Of a stretch of DNA of 64,000 bases, positions 1-8,326 are shown one piece after another. The notes beneath the pieces were generated by a model. That model saw only the letters and a program-made list of their open reading frames with translations, did not search any database and was not told the DNA's origin. The position numbers were made by a program, and so were the translations under genes. How positions within the stretch are numbered: the stretch's first letter is position 1; each line of letters begins with the position of its first letter. The DNA is from Vibrio sp. ED004 (GTDB taxonomy: Bacteria > Pseudomonadota > Gammaproteobacteria > Enterobacterales > Vibrionaceae), in the NCBI RefSeq assembly GCF_023206395.1, contig NZ_CP066150.1, positions 310,001-374,000 of the forward strand, in the 5' to 3' direction.

Positions 1-570
1 AGTGAGTCTCTAGAGTCTTACATTGCTCAAGGTTCTTATCTAGAGAGCACGGGTGTGATGGTGATCGACCACATTAATAAGACCATCTACGCGGCGCTTT
101 CTCAGCGTTGTGACCGTGAAGTACTAGAAGACTATGCAAAGCGCATTGGTTATTCTCGCGTGGTGTCATTCCAAACAGCACTGCCGTCTGGTCAGCCGAT
201 TTACCACACCAATGTGATGATGGCGATTGGTGATAACTTCTGCGTGATCTGTGATGAAGTGATCCCAGAATTTGAACGCCGTTTTGTGGTGAAGTCGCTT
301 GCTAAAGATAAGCAGGTTATCTCTATCTCAATTGATCAGATGAACCGATTCTGTGGCAACATCCTACAACTGGAAACCGTGAATGGCGACAAGGTGATTG
401 CGATGTCTCAATCGGCTTACGATGCGTTCTCTCCAGCTCAGTTAGCGCAACTTTCGACACACGGTAAGCTGCTACCATTTAACGTGAAAACGATTGAAGA
501 CATTGGTGGTGGTTCGGTGCGATGCATGTTGGGTGAGGTGTTTTTACCAACACGAGTGAATCGTCTGTAA
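1..570 (+). CDS. Amidinotransferase/arginine-deiminase-fold protein (CtlX-like), 5' partial
   Basis: The reading frame is open from base 1 (Ser-Glu-Ser-Leu), so the N-terminus lies outside the window and the GTG at 55 is internal. The visible 189 residues resemble the C-terminal part of the amidinotransferase family that includes the citrulline-utilisation hydrolase CtlX. Family-type segments are LESTGVMVIDH near the start, the central HTNVMMAIGD (catalytic-His region), and the C-terminal GGGSVRCMLGEVF, which would carry the catalytic Cys (GGGSxRCM). The expected role is hydrolysis or transfer at a guanidino or ureido group in the cytoplasm. The exact substrate cannot be told. A strong terminator follows at 601-632, so this is the last gene of its unit. 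Confidence 0.75.
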   Translation, partial: SESLESYIAQGSYLESTGVMVIDHINKTIYAALSQRCDREVLEDYAKRIGYSRVVSFQTALPSGQPIYHTNVMMAIGDNFCVICDEVIPEFERRFVVKSLAKDKQVISISIDQMNRFCGNILQLETVNGDKVIAMSQSAYDAFSPAQLAQLSTHGKLLPFNVKTIEDIGGGSVRCMLGEVFLPTRVNRL

Positions 571-600
571 CCAGCACTCACTTTCAGATATGAATTTTTG

Positions 601-632
601 AATACCACTCTTATCGCAGAGTGGTATTTTTG
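601..632 (+). terminator. Rho-independent terminator after the amidinotransferase
   Basis: A 10-bp perfect stem (AATACCACTC / GAGTGGTATT) with an 8-nt loop is followed by a T run, 30 bp after the stop codon. Confidence 0.9.
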
Positions 633-675
633 TATTGGTCTATTTTGTCTCGGTTTATCAGAAGTAAGAAAACAG

Positions 676-1308
676 CTATGAAGCGCTCTTGAAAGCCCTG
701 TGTTCGATGAACTGAGTTGAGAGTGCTACTACTTCCTTAGAGTACACCAGCGCCGTGTGATTGAGCTTGAGGGCGCAGGTGTCTGTTGCGCCTCGCAGGT
801 TCGCGTCTTCAAGCGTCACCGTGCCATCACCTGGGTTTCTGCCCAATACAATGCGCCCTACACCAGCGTCATAGGTGCCGGTAATCACGCCAATCGGTAC
901 ATCAATATCATAATCACCCAAGCCATCACTTAAGATCATCTTGCTCGAACCAAAGATAAAGCCAAGACCATGATTCGACAACGTTTTAGCGATAGTCGCG
1001 CCATTGTGTGGAGTCCCTGCGGTAATGATGCAGGTGTCGGCAAAGTCGGGTTGGTAAAACTTAAAGTAGTGACGAATCAGCAAGCCACCGAGCGAGTGAC
1101 CAAAGAAATAAACCTCATCGTGTTCATCAAAGCGTGCATTCACGAATCGATTTAGGCGTTTAGCAGCAGAAGGGAAACGCAGTGAGTTGTAGGCAAACTT
1201 GTGGGTTTGAAAGCCGCGCTTTTTGAAATTTCTATCCAGATATTGCATGATCAACGCAGGCATATATAGACCATGAATTAAAACTATATGTTTGTTTTTA
1301 TTATTCAT
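676..1308 (-). CDS. Alpha/beta-hydrolase (lipase/esterase-like)
   Basis: This is a 210-residue cytoplasmic protein with an alpha/beta-hydrolase fold. HIVLIHGLYMP near residues 8-18 gives the oxyanion-hole HG strand-turn. FFGHSLGG near residue 70 is the nucleophile elbow (GxSxG, Ser in GHSLGG). HTALVY near the C-terminus supplies a likely catalytic His, and the GDGTV segment is typical of lipase-like members that resemble PGAP1/triacylglycerol lipases. No signal peptide is visible. It is a single-gene unit on the minus strand with the ATG at 1308. The substrate is unknown. Confidence 0.75.
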   Translation of the reverse strand: MNNKNKHIVLIHGLYMPALIMQYLDRNFKKRGFQTHKFAYNSLRFPSAAKRLNRFVNARFDEHDEVYFFGHSLGGLLIRHYFKFYQPDFADTCIITAGTPHNGATIAKTLSNHGLGFIFGSSKMILSDGLGDYDIDVPIGVITGTYDAGVGRIVLGRNPGDGTVTLEDANLRGATDTCALKLNHTALVYSKEVVALSTQFIEHRAFKSAS

Positions 1309-1441
1309 TTTCGTCCTCCGTCTGATGGTGCCTCCAGTATATTTAGTCGCAAATCTAAACTCAATAAAACTTGCGGCTAATGGGACACAGCAGACAGAGT
1401 ATTCACTGTAGAAAGAATGTGCGTTATAGATAAAGAATGAG

Positions 1442-2281
1442 TTATTCCGATCTCACTCCACCATACACATCTATGGTTAAGCCACCTTCTTTGGCATAGG
1501 TGTTCGGCGTTAGGCCAATGGTTTTCTTAAGGTATCGAATCAGGTGTGGCTGGTCGCTAAATCCAAACTGATAGGCGACATCTATCCAATCAATGTCATC
1601 AAAATTTCGCTTATAAAGGTATTCCAACATCGCTTCGAGTTTGTTCATCGACTGACACTGCTTTAATGTTAGTCCGGTCACCTTGTTGAAGCTTCGTTCT
1701 AAGGTGCGCTGTGAGCAAAACAGCTTGTCGCCGAGCTCTGCAATTGGTGTTGTACCTAGTAGTTCTAACACCTTGCGGGTGAGTTCGCTGTGCCTGTCTG
1801 TTTTTGCTGTCGATAACCAAGGCAGCAGCAATTCATCTAACTGCTGACAACAGGTTTCAAAGTTGGTTTGAGCGAGGTTAATGAGCGACATGGCATCGGC
1901 ATTTGGGTTGCTTAATAAACTAACGAGATCGATAGGGTTAACTCGATCTAGGCTCGGGTGTGGGCTGTCTGGAAACTTTAACGAGTACAAGGCGCCAACA
2001 TGGAACTTGATACCCAAATGAATAAACGGTTTTGAGTGGTCCAGTTCAATCGCTCTATGGTGTGGCAGCAGCAAATGACAGCCAATGCCTTGATCGACCT
2101 GTTGCTCTATCGTGTAGTGATAAGGCTGGTCGCTTGGAGACAGAATCAAATGCGCTGAAGGGTCAGGGTTGAGCTTAGGAAACTGATGAGTTTGAGCGTC
2201 GGGCGTCTTCTCGATCAGCCAATAGCAATCAATGTACTGAGCAACAACAGAGGATTTCGGAGACTGTAACCAATTGATCAT
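1442..2281 (-). CDS. AraC-family transcriptional regulator
   Basis: A 279-residue regulator. The N-terminal ~150 residues form a sensing domain with an HHRAIELDHSKPFIHLGIKF section like the DUF6597-type domain that often precedes AraC HTHs. The C-terminal ~100 residues carry two helix-turn-helices: ELGDKLFCSQRTLERSFNKVTG, then WIDVAYQFGFSDQPHLIRYLKK with the AraC-typical GFSDQ(S/P)H. It stands alone between a hydrolase and a broken acetyltransferase, all on the minus strand. Target and ligand are unknown; the adjacent hydrolase at 676-1308 is a candidate. Confidence 0.85.
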   Translation of the reverse strand: MINWLQSPKSSVVAQYIDCYWLIEKTPDAQTHQFPKLNPDPSAHLILSPSDQPYHYTIEQQVDQGIGCHLLLPHHRAIELDHSKPFIHLGIKFHVGALYSLKFPDSPHPSLDRVNPIDLVSLLSNPNADAMSLINLAQTNFETCCQQLDELLLPWLSTAKTDRHSELTRKVLELLGTTPIAELGDKLFCSQRTLERSFNKVTGLTLKQCQSMNKLEAMLEYLYKRNFDDIDWIDVAYQFGFSDQPHLIRYLKKTIGLTPNTYAKEGGLTIDVYGGVRSE

Positions 2282-2379
2282 TCGACATTCTATTTGAGGT
2301 TAGCGTTGTAATAACTATATGTGTCTATCGTTGAGGAAGATAGTTTTGTCTATGAAATCGATAGCCACCAAAAACTAAA

Positions 2380-2416
2380 CCCATAACAGTTGGATGTATA
2401 AAGTCACTGTTATGGG
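2380..2416 (-). terminator. Terminator downstream of the acetyltransferase locus
   Basis: The inverted repeat CCCATAACAGT / ACTGTTATGGG (11 bp, 15-nt loop) reads into a T-rich tract on the minus strand, about 50 bp beyond the stop at 2468. Confidence 0.8.
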
Positions 2417-2467
2417 CTTTATTTAGTTGGCTTCGTTCGGGCGCGAGCAAGTCGTTAGGGTCGAACC

Positions 2468-3296
2468 CTAATCAAAATCGAACTGTAGGATTCGGTTTTT
2501 CGATGACAAACCTGCACGAGCGATCGCTTTCTGCGCGCCAATATTGCTGCTTTCTGTTGAACACATCGCTTCCAAACCTTGGCTGCTGGCGTGCTGTGTT
2601 AGAAAGTTCAGCACGCGCGTTGCTAACCCTTTTCCACGTTCTGCTTGCGTGACAAGCATGCCTAAGTCTGCAAACTGCGTTTGGTGCTCATCGAACTTTC
2701 GGCACTCTCCCGTTGCAAGAACGCTTTCATTTTCCCAGTAACCCCAAAGCTCTTGGCGAGCAATTAAATTGCTGTAGTAGTCAGTTAGCCACTCTTTCGG
2801 TGCGCCAATCGCTGATGAAGCAAATTCCACAAGCTTATCGAGTTGCTCTTGTGTCGCGAGCGTCATTTTTAATACCTTCAATACGACCTGAATGACGGCT
2901 AGCGTCGCTTTCTTGGTTTTGGCGGTACATCATCGCATTCACTTTGAATGACTCAGTATTGTCCATGCACAGTGTCAAGTATTGCGGCTCTGCGCTGCTG
3001 ACGAATGCGCCTTTCACCTCACCAATCACAGAACTGTTGTTTTCGATGATCAAGGTGAACAAGTCGGCAATGTTCGCGCTTGCGGTTGGTGCTAGGAAGA
3101 ACTGAAGTAAATAGCCTTCACCATTTAACACGCAGTAACCCACAAGTATGTCGTTCTCGTAAAAGCCGTAGTGGTCTGACATTGGCACAAAGCCGAAGTG
3201 CCACATGCCATCGAGTGGGGCGGTTGAATCTGCAAAGTAAGCCGTTTTAAGTTCGCTTAAGTCGCTCAGTGTTGTGATTTTTTTGATGTCTAACAT
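2468..3296 (-). pseudogene. GNAT-type acetyltransferase split by a single-base frameshift
   Basis: Two overlapping minus-strand reading frames (153 aa from 3296; 137 aa ending at 2468) look like the two halves of one ~285-residue acetyltransferase. The first frame stays in family-like sequence until YRQNQESDASRHSGRIE and then becomes a nonsense tail. The second frame resumes exactly there as VLKMTLATQEQLDKL and carries the acetyl-CoA binding segment (QAERGKGLATRVL, R/Q-x-x-G-x-G/A) and the SSNIGAQKAIARAG helix. Omitting one G in GAAGGTATT near 2879-2883 joins the frames. It may be a real inactivation, a sequencing error, or two proteins from an overlap; the first two fit better because neither half is complete on its own. 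Confidence 0.7.
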
Positions 3297-3440
3297 CGCT
3301 TGAATTCCTATTGTTTCGATTCAGTAGAGTGCGTGGTAGACATCGTACTTTTATTGGATGTGCCACGTTTCAATGCCCGCAAGTGTAGGTGAACACTGTA
3401 GGGAGGTATTGAACAAAAACGACAGTTTTGGATAGGTCAA

Positions 3441-3469
3441 AAAAGGGGACTCATAAACGAGTCCCCTTT
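3441..3469 (-). terminator. Terminator of the eptA-like gene
   Basis: AAGGGGACTC / GAGTCCCCTT stem with a 6-nt loop. The A run on the left becomes a T run for minus-strand transcription. It sits about 30 bp past the stop at 3501. Confidence 0.9.
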
Positions 3470-3500
3470 AAATCAAGCATGTGCGCCTAATGCGTTGCAG

Positions 3501-5123
3501 TTAACGACACGGTGCGAAGATGTCTTGGTTTTTTCGATACTCTTTGGTTTGAACGTCCATTAAACCAAGCAAAGAGTCGAACAGGTTATCGTGTGAAAAG
3601 CTCTGCTCTTTTCCTGCTTTACGCAAGCACGTGTCACTGATGCCTTTCTCTGCAGCAAAGCCGTCCGACATCCAAAAGATCAGTGGAACGTGGGTTTGTT
3701 CCTTTGGTGCTAGAGAGTAAGGCATGCCGTGTAAGTAGACGCCATTTTCTCCCAGAGATTCGCCGTGATCGGATACATACATCAACGCCACGTTGTATTT
3801 GTCGGTCAGTTTCTCAAGCTTTTGCATCGCCTGTGAGAGGAAGAAATCCGTGTACAAGATAGTGTTGTCGTAGGTGTTAACCACTTCCTCTTTGCTACAG
3901 TTTTCAATATCGGCGCGAGCGCAATCAGGTGTGAACTTCTTATGTTCTTCTGGATAGCGCTCAAAGTAAGTAGGGCCATGAGATCCGGCAATATGATAGA
4001 AAATGATGCTATCTTGGCTGAGATCTTGAGTATCTTGCACGAAGTTCTCTAACATCGCTGTGTCGTAGCACACATCGTTATTACACAACGGGTCGCTGTC
4101 TTTGGCGACGAGAGTCATCTCTTTGATTCGGTGTGCGACCGCCTTGTCTCCACCATCATGTTCTCGCCAGATAGAGTGAATGCCCGCGCGGTTCATGATG
4201 TCGACCACGTTATCTTGGTTGTAAGCTTTGTCTCGGTCGTAGTTGCTGCGATTCATGTTCGAGAACATACACGGCACAGAAACCGCAGTGGCTGTTCCGC
4301 ACGACTGAACATCAGAGAAAAATATCGGGTTGTAAGGCTGGGTGTGAGCGTTCGTTTCTCTCTCATAGCCATGATATTGGTAGTTATACGCGCGCGCGGT
4401 CTCACCAAGCACAAACACCAGTAAGGTCGGTTTGGTTGCTGCTTTGGCTTGCGGTGTTTGCTTCGCATCTAATCCTAGCTCTTGATAGGGGGTAGGCTCT
4501 TTGATGTAGGTGTTATTGATGTATTTGACTGCGGATGACACATATTCGGTTGGGATGATCATCTTTTTTATGTGCGAGTTATTGCGACCAATCGAAACAT
4601 AATCTTTGTAAAACAGCCCTGCAATTATCGCGATAACAATCAATGAAGAGAGTAATCCAATCGACTTCCAGACAAAGAAATCTTTCCATGACTCTCGCTT
4701 AAGTTCAGTAAACAGTAATATCAGTGACGGGACAATCCCCATCGTGAATAACCATAAGATGGAATGGGTACTTACATAGCTTGCTGCTTCGCCGCTATTG
4801 GTTTCGAAGACGTTCTCTATCATCCCATAGTCGACATAGATGCCGTAATTGAACATGCTGTAGCTGACGAGTGTTGAGGTGATGAGCAAGAAGATAAAAA
4901 ATGGCTTGGAGAATATCGGCCAATTGAAGACTTGGAAGATAAAATTGAAGGCAGCAAGGAAGAAGATAGGGATAGATATAAGAAACGCAACGCTTTCTGA
5001 CTTAGATGCCTGAACTATACTAAACAGCTCTTGGGAGAGAGGGATGTTGATGACAAGCAGATAATACACAGCCAATACAAAGGGCAGCTTGTTTATCGAC
5101 ATGTTTAAGCTTGGTAGATTCAT
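3501..5123 (-). CDS. eptA: Phosphoethanolamine transferase (EptA/MCR-like), inner membrane
   Basis: A 540-residue member of the alkaline-phosphatase-superfamily phosphoethanolamine transferases. The N-terminal ~175 residues hold about five hydrophobic helices (near 13-30, 45-65, 73-92, 120-140, 155-172). The periplasmic catalytic domain follows: GETARAYNYQYHGYERETN carries the Thr nucleophile near residue 242, with downstream HIAGSHGPTYFERYPEEH and YVSDHGESLGENGVYLHGMPY metal-ligand segments. Cys pairs (SCGTATAVSVPC and others) match the disulphides of the family. The reaction transfers phosphoethanolamine from phosphatidylethanolamine to lipid A, which in related enzymes lowers polymyxin sensitivity. 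The ATG at 5123 is preceded by AGGA at a workable distance. Monocistronic. Which lipid A position is modified cannot be told. Confidence 0.85.
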   Translation of the reverse strand: MNLPSLNMSINKLPFVLAVYYLLVINIPLSQELFSIVQASKSESVAFLISIPIFFLAAFNFIFQVFNWPIFSKPFFIFLLITSTLVSYSMFNYGIYVDYGMIENVFETNSGEAASYVSTHSILWLFTMGIVPSLILLFTELKRESWKDFFVWKSIGLLSSLIVIAIIAGLFYKDYVSIGRNNSHIKKMIIPTEYVSSAVKYINNTYIKEPTPYQELGLDAKQTPQAKAATKPTLLVFVLGETARAYNYQYHGYERETNAHTQPYNPIFFSDVQSCGTATAVSVPCMFSNMNRSNYDRDKAYNQDNVVDIMNRAGIHSIWREHDGGDKAVAHRIKEMTLVAKDSDPLCNNDVCYDTAMLENFVQDTQDLSQDSIIFYHIAGSHGPTYFERYPEEHKKFTPDCARADIENCSKEEVVNTYDNTILYTDFFLSQAMQKLEKLTDKYNVALMYVSDHGESLGENGVYLHGMPYSLAPKEQTHVPLIFWMSDGFAAEKGISDTCLRKAGKEQSFSHDNLFDSLLGLMDVQTKEYRKNQDIFAPCR

Positions 5124-5261
5124 AGGTTTGTTTTCCTGCGTCTCTTATCCCTTTATTTTAGTCTCGCTACCAAGAAAGCTCTAATATCAACGCATAAAGC
5201 TCAATTGGGCGGTGATGAGCGATAACTGGTTAAAGTGAAATGACGCGATAGGCGTGTAGAA

Positions 5262-5319
5262 ACAAAAAATTCACTTTACTGAGTGACCTTCATGACAAGG
5301 TGGAACAGCAAAGTGAATT
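5262..5319 (-). terminator. Terminator after the outer-membrane barrel gene
   Basis: AATTCACTTT (5268-5277) pairs with AAAGTGAATT (5310-5319). The loop holds a smaller ACCTT/AAGGT hairpin, and the stem is followed by a T run on the minus strand. Confidence 0.75.
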
Positions 5320-5354
5320 AGTATGTTCAGCTTATTCTATGTAGTTCAATCACA

Positions 5355-5936
5355 TTAGAAGTTGTATGAACCGCCGAAGCTAATGCTGTTGAAGGCAAGT
5401 GTTTTGTCTTCTTTATACAAACCGTAGTCGTTCTCTACGCTTACTGCGTCTGCTTGCGAAATTAGACGAAGTGTTAGGTGTTCAACCGGAGTGTATTCAA
5501 CACCAACACCAAAGTGGAAACCTGTACCGCTGTCATCAGCGTAACCAGCACTCTTATTTGCATTTAGGTCAACAGAGCTTAAACCTGCTAATACGAATGG
5601 GCGGATTGTGTTGTCAAATGTGTAACCAAGATTTGCTGACAAAGAAATAGACGTTGGAGACAGTTTTGCAGCGCCTTTTTTGTAGTCTGCGTAGTCGTTG
5701 TAGCCAAGTTCAACACCTACGATACGGTTGAACTGGTAGCCGCCGTATAGGTTGTAGCCCATACCGTCTGAATCTAAACTACCTTGACCATCTGTATCAG
5801 AATCTTGGTATACGCCAAGGCCGCCACCAATGTATGCGCCGCCGTCAGTACCTGCTGCTAAAGCTGGAAGAGAAACTGCGCTGATCAAGCCCAGTGCTAA
5901 TGCAGATTTTGTTATCTTGTTCATTTTCTTACTCAC
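5355..5936 (-). CDS. Small outer-membrane beta-barrel protein (OmpA-like/OmpW-size)
   Basis: 193 residues with a clear signal peptide (ITKSALALGLISAVSLPALAA) and a mature part of alternating aromatic/hydrophobic strands: AYIGGGLGVYQ, GYNLYGGYQF, VGVELGYNDY, SLSANLGYTF, RPFVLAGLSS, FHFGVGVEY. It ends in a C-terminal Phe (FGGSYNF), as expected for BAM-dependent barrels. It fits the eight-stranded outer-membrane-protein beta-barrel domain family. Asp-rich loops (DSDTDGQGSLDSDG) are near the N-terminus. No peptidoglycan-binding OmpA C-domain is present. Specific function unknown. Confidence 0.8.
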   Translation of the reverse strand: MSKKMNKITKSALALGLISAVSLPALAAGTDGGAYIGGGLGVYQDSDTDGQGSLDSDGMGYNLYGGYQFNRIVGVELGYNDYADYKKGAAKLSPTSISLSANLGYTFDNTIRPFVLAGLSSVDLNANKSAGYADDSGTGFHFGVGVEYTPVEHLTLRLISQADAVSVENDYGLYKEDKTLAFNSISFGGSYNF

Positions 5937-6115
5937 TTTTTAATGTCATGCCAGTATCAATTATTTTTGTTTTGCGACCTTTCGACCGTTGATGACCATT
6001 ATTCCGTAGTCTTGTATGTATTACTGTATGGCTTTGTAAGCTGAATCATTACATAGTAGAAAACATACACATCAGATTGCGTAAGTAATCAGGCTGCCCA
6101 AAACAAGGAGTAAAC

Positions 6116-6655
6116 ATGCTAACGAAACAAAAGACAGGTTTGGTGGTTGTGGATGTTCAGGGCAAGCTCGCGCGCCTTGTTGATGAGAGTGAGACACTGA
6201 TTGCTAACTGTGGAAAGCTGATTGAGGGAGCGCAGGTTTTAGGTCTTCCTGTTGTGAGCTTGGAGCAGAACCCAGATAAGTTGGGGCCTACCGTTAGCGA
6301 GCTGAATGACCTATTGAGTGATGTTAAGCCGATACCAAAATTTACGTTCAACGCGTGTAACGAGCCCAAGTTTGTTGAGGCAGTGCAAGCCAAGGATGTG
6401 GATACGTGGTTGGTGTGTGGCATTGAGGCTCATATTTGTGTCTATCAAACCGCAATGGGTTTGTTGGAGCTTGGGTACAAGGTTCAAGTAGTTGGTGACT
6501 GCATTAGTTCACGAACAGCATTGAATAAGAAATTGGCTATCAGACGATTGCGGGACGCTGGTGTTCAGATTACGGGATTAGAAATGAGCTTATACGAGCT
6601 AGTTAAAGATTGTCGCGCACCCGAATTTAAGTCCATTCTATCCTTGATTCGTTAG
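6116..6655 (+). CDS. Isochorismatase-family cysteine hydrolase
   Basis: 179 residues of the isochorismatase-like fold. TGLVVVDVQGKLARLV has the Asp of the catalytic triad near residue 14. KFTFNACNEPKF supplies the Lys, and TWLVCGIEAHICVYQTAMGLLELGYKVQVVGDC contains the nucleophile Cys in the family's GxxxxxCVxxTA-like motif. A good RBS (AAGGAG) precedes the ATG at 6116. Members hydrolyse isochorismate, nicotinamide or other amides; the substrate here cannot be assigned. It is 53 bp upstream of the P-loop gene on the same strand, so co-transcription is likely. Confidence 0.8.
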   Translation: MLTKQKTGLVVVDVQGKLARLVDESETLIANCGKLIEGAQVLGLPVVSLEQNPDKLGPTVSELNDLLSDVKPIPKFTFNACNEPKFVEAVQAKDVDTWLVCGIEAHICVYQTAMGLLELGYKVQVVGDCISSRTALNKKLAIRRLRDAGVQITGLEMSLYELVKDCRAPEFKSILSLIR

Positions 6656-6708
6656 CTTGGGTTTCGTTAAGGTTCGATTCGTTATTTTCCCCCTTTGAAG
6701 AGGTTCAT

Positions 6709-7251
6709 TTGAATAACCTAATTGTATTTACTGGTGGGCCGGGATCGGGCAAAACCTCGGTCATCGACGCTTTGAAAAGCCAAGGCTATCGCTGCGCACC
6801 AGAGGTTGGGCGTAAAGTGATTCAGCATCAAGTTGAGCAACAAGGTAGCGCCTTACCATGGTTAGATAAAGTGGCTTTTCGTGATGAGATGGTGCGAGAA
6901 GAGTTAGCAAATTACCAAGCATTTGAGGCAAGTGAGCAACTCGTTTTCTTTGATAGAAGCATTGTGGATTCATACGGTTACAGCTTGTTAGAAACGTTAC
7001 CTGTTCCAGAATCCTTGCTGAGTAGCTGTAATGAGATCGCATACAACGCCAAGGTATTTATCTTCCCGCCATGGGATTCGATTTTCATCAATGACCAAGA
7101 GCGTAAACAAGATTTCGATGAAGCGATCGCTACTTACGAAAAAATGGCGGCAGCCTATACCCAGTTTGGTTATCAGCTGGTGGAAGTGCCTAAGTTACCT
7201 GTTGAGGAACGAGTCGCGTTCATTTTAACTTCAATTGACTCAGACGAGTGA
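6709..7251 (+). CDS. AAA_28-type P-loop ATPase/kinase, TTG start
   Basis: 180 residues with a Walker A at the extreme N-terminus (FTGGPGSGKTSVIDAL, residues 7-22) and an ASEQLVFFDRSIVDSYGYS segment like the second motif of small kinase-like P-loop proteins (AAA_28 family). The TTG at 6709 is chosen because no ATG lies upstream of the Walker motif in frame and AAGAGG sits 6 bp before it. The size and motif layout resemble nucleotide or small-molecule kinases, but a substrate cannot be named. A shared terminator with the convergent rpiR gene follows. Confidence 0.75.
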   Translation: MNNLIVFTGGPGSGKTSVIDALKSQGYRCAPEVGRKVIQHQVEQQGSALPWLDKVAFRDEMVREELANYQAFEASEQLVFFDRSIVDSYGYSLLETLPVPESLLSSCNEIAYNAKVFIFPPWDSIFINDQERKQDFDEAIATYEKMAAAYTQFGYQLVEVPKLPVEERVAFILTSIDSDE

Positions 7252-7274
7252 CTTCCGACAAAATCACAATTACA

Positions 7275-7325
7275 AAAGCCCCGCAGTATCGACTCGATTG
7301 AGTGAAGACTGCGGGGCTTTTTAAT
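7275..7325. terminator. Bidirectional terminator
   Basis: AAAGCCCCGCAGT (7275-7287) pairs with ACTGCGGGGCTTT (7308-7320), with A and T runs on opposite sides. It sits between the convergent P-loop gene and the rpiR gene and can serve both. Confidence 0.9.
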
Positions 7326-7373
7326 TCAGATTCTATTTTGATGTAGCTACGAGACGCTTAGTTTCGGTTACGT

Positions 7374-8237
7374 TTAATCACCGAGAGGTTGTCGGTCGCC
7401 GCCACCCCGGTAGGAGTCTAAAGCAACCTTCAAGCGGCGCAGCTTATCGCGCGAGCGGTTCTTGTGATTGACCGCCATACCCATCGAAAGCACATCTACT
7501 AACGCCAGCATTGCGTAGCGAGATGCTGATGGCTTGTAGATGAAGTCGGTTTCCATGTGTTTGATTGGCAAAACAATATTGGCAATCTTTGCCAGAGGCG
7601 TGTCTTGCGGGGTAATCGCGATGATCTTAAGCCCATACTGCTTCGCTAACTCGGCCGTTTCGGTGATCACTGGCGTAAAGCCTGTCGCGGAAATCATCAC
7701 CATTACATCATTGGCATCTGCCGTAGCTGCAACCATGCGTGACATTAAGCCATCGTTGTACGACACCACTGGGTAACCTAAACGAAACAGTCTGTGTTGC
7801 AGCTCTTGAGAGGCGATGGTTGAGCCGCCACCCATACCGATCGCGATGATCTGTCTGGCGTTGTGCAGCCAACTCACTGCAGTTTCAACGTCTTGCTCTT
7901 TGAATAGAGTGCGGTTGATGTCTAGGCTCTGCTTGATCGATTCGTAGATACCTTGATAGCCCGTTTGGTTTACCGGTTCAAGAATAAAGCGCTGGCCGAC
8001 GGTTAGGGTTTGAGCAAGCTTGATTTTCATATCACGCACGTTGTTACAACCGATCGCCTTAGCAAAACGGGTAATCGTGGCTTCACTGACTTGAGCACCT
8101 TCAGCAAGCTCTGTGATACTGGCATTGGCTGCAAAATCAATGTCGTCCATGATCAGCTTAGCGACTTTTTTCTCTGCATCACGAAGAGCGGGAAAACGCT
8201 CGGTTATCTGTGAAATGATATCTACTTCTAAACTCAA
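7374..8237 (-). CDS. MurR/RpiR-family regulator of the GlcNAc-1-acid cluster
   Basis: 287 residues. The N-terminal HTH_6 domain (about 1-80; SITELAEGAQVSEATITRFAKAIGC is the recognition helix region) is followed by a SIS sugar-phosphate-binding domain (about 125-265; IIAIGMGGGSTIASQELQHRLF and VMISATGFTPVITETAELAKQYG). The SIS domain suggests an effector that is a sugar acid phosphate such as KDPG. It lies 89 bp downstream of the deaminase gene in the same direction, so the two are probably one transcript, with the rest of the cluster divergent. A palindrome at 9666-9684 is the candidate operator. Confidence 0.85.
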   Translation of the reverse strand: MSLEVDIISQITERFPALRDAEKKVAKLIMDDIDFAANASITELAEGAQVSEATITRFAKAIGCNNVRDMKIKLAQTLTVGQRFILEPVNQTGYQGIYESIKQSLDINRTLFKEQDVETAVSWLHNARQIIAIGMGGGSTIASQELQHRLFRLGYPVVSYNDGLMSRMVAATADANDVMVMISATGFTPVITETAELAKQYGLKIIAITPQDTPLAKIANIVLPIKHMETDFIYKPSASRYAMLALVDVLSMGMAVNHKNRSRDKLRRLKVALDSYRGGGDRQPLGD

Positions 8238-8258
8238 GAATCCTGATCCTTTGTTGAT

Positions 8259-8277
8259 GGGGCTAAGGCTTAGCCCC
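8259..8277. other. Short perfect intergenic palindrome
   Basis: GGGGCTAAGGCTTAGCCCC is a 9-bp arm palindrome around a single base, in the gap between the deaminase stop and the rpiR start. There is no T run, so it is more likely an mRNA stem-loop that partly uncouples the two genes, or a protein site, than a terminator. Confidence 0.5.
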
Positions 8278-8326
8278 GTTAGTATATCTGATTGCTTCGC
8301 TGATTCTAGCTTATTGAAAAATAGAG

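Noticed and set aside
8259..8277. Terminator between the deaminase and rpiR genes
   Set aside because: Perfect palindrome but no T tract on either strand; kept only as a stem-loop.
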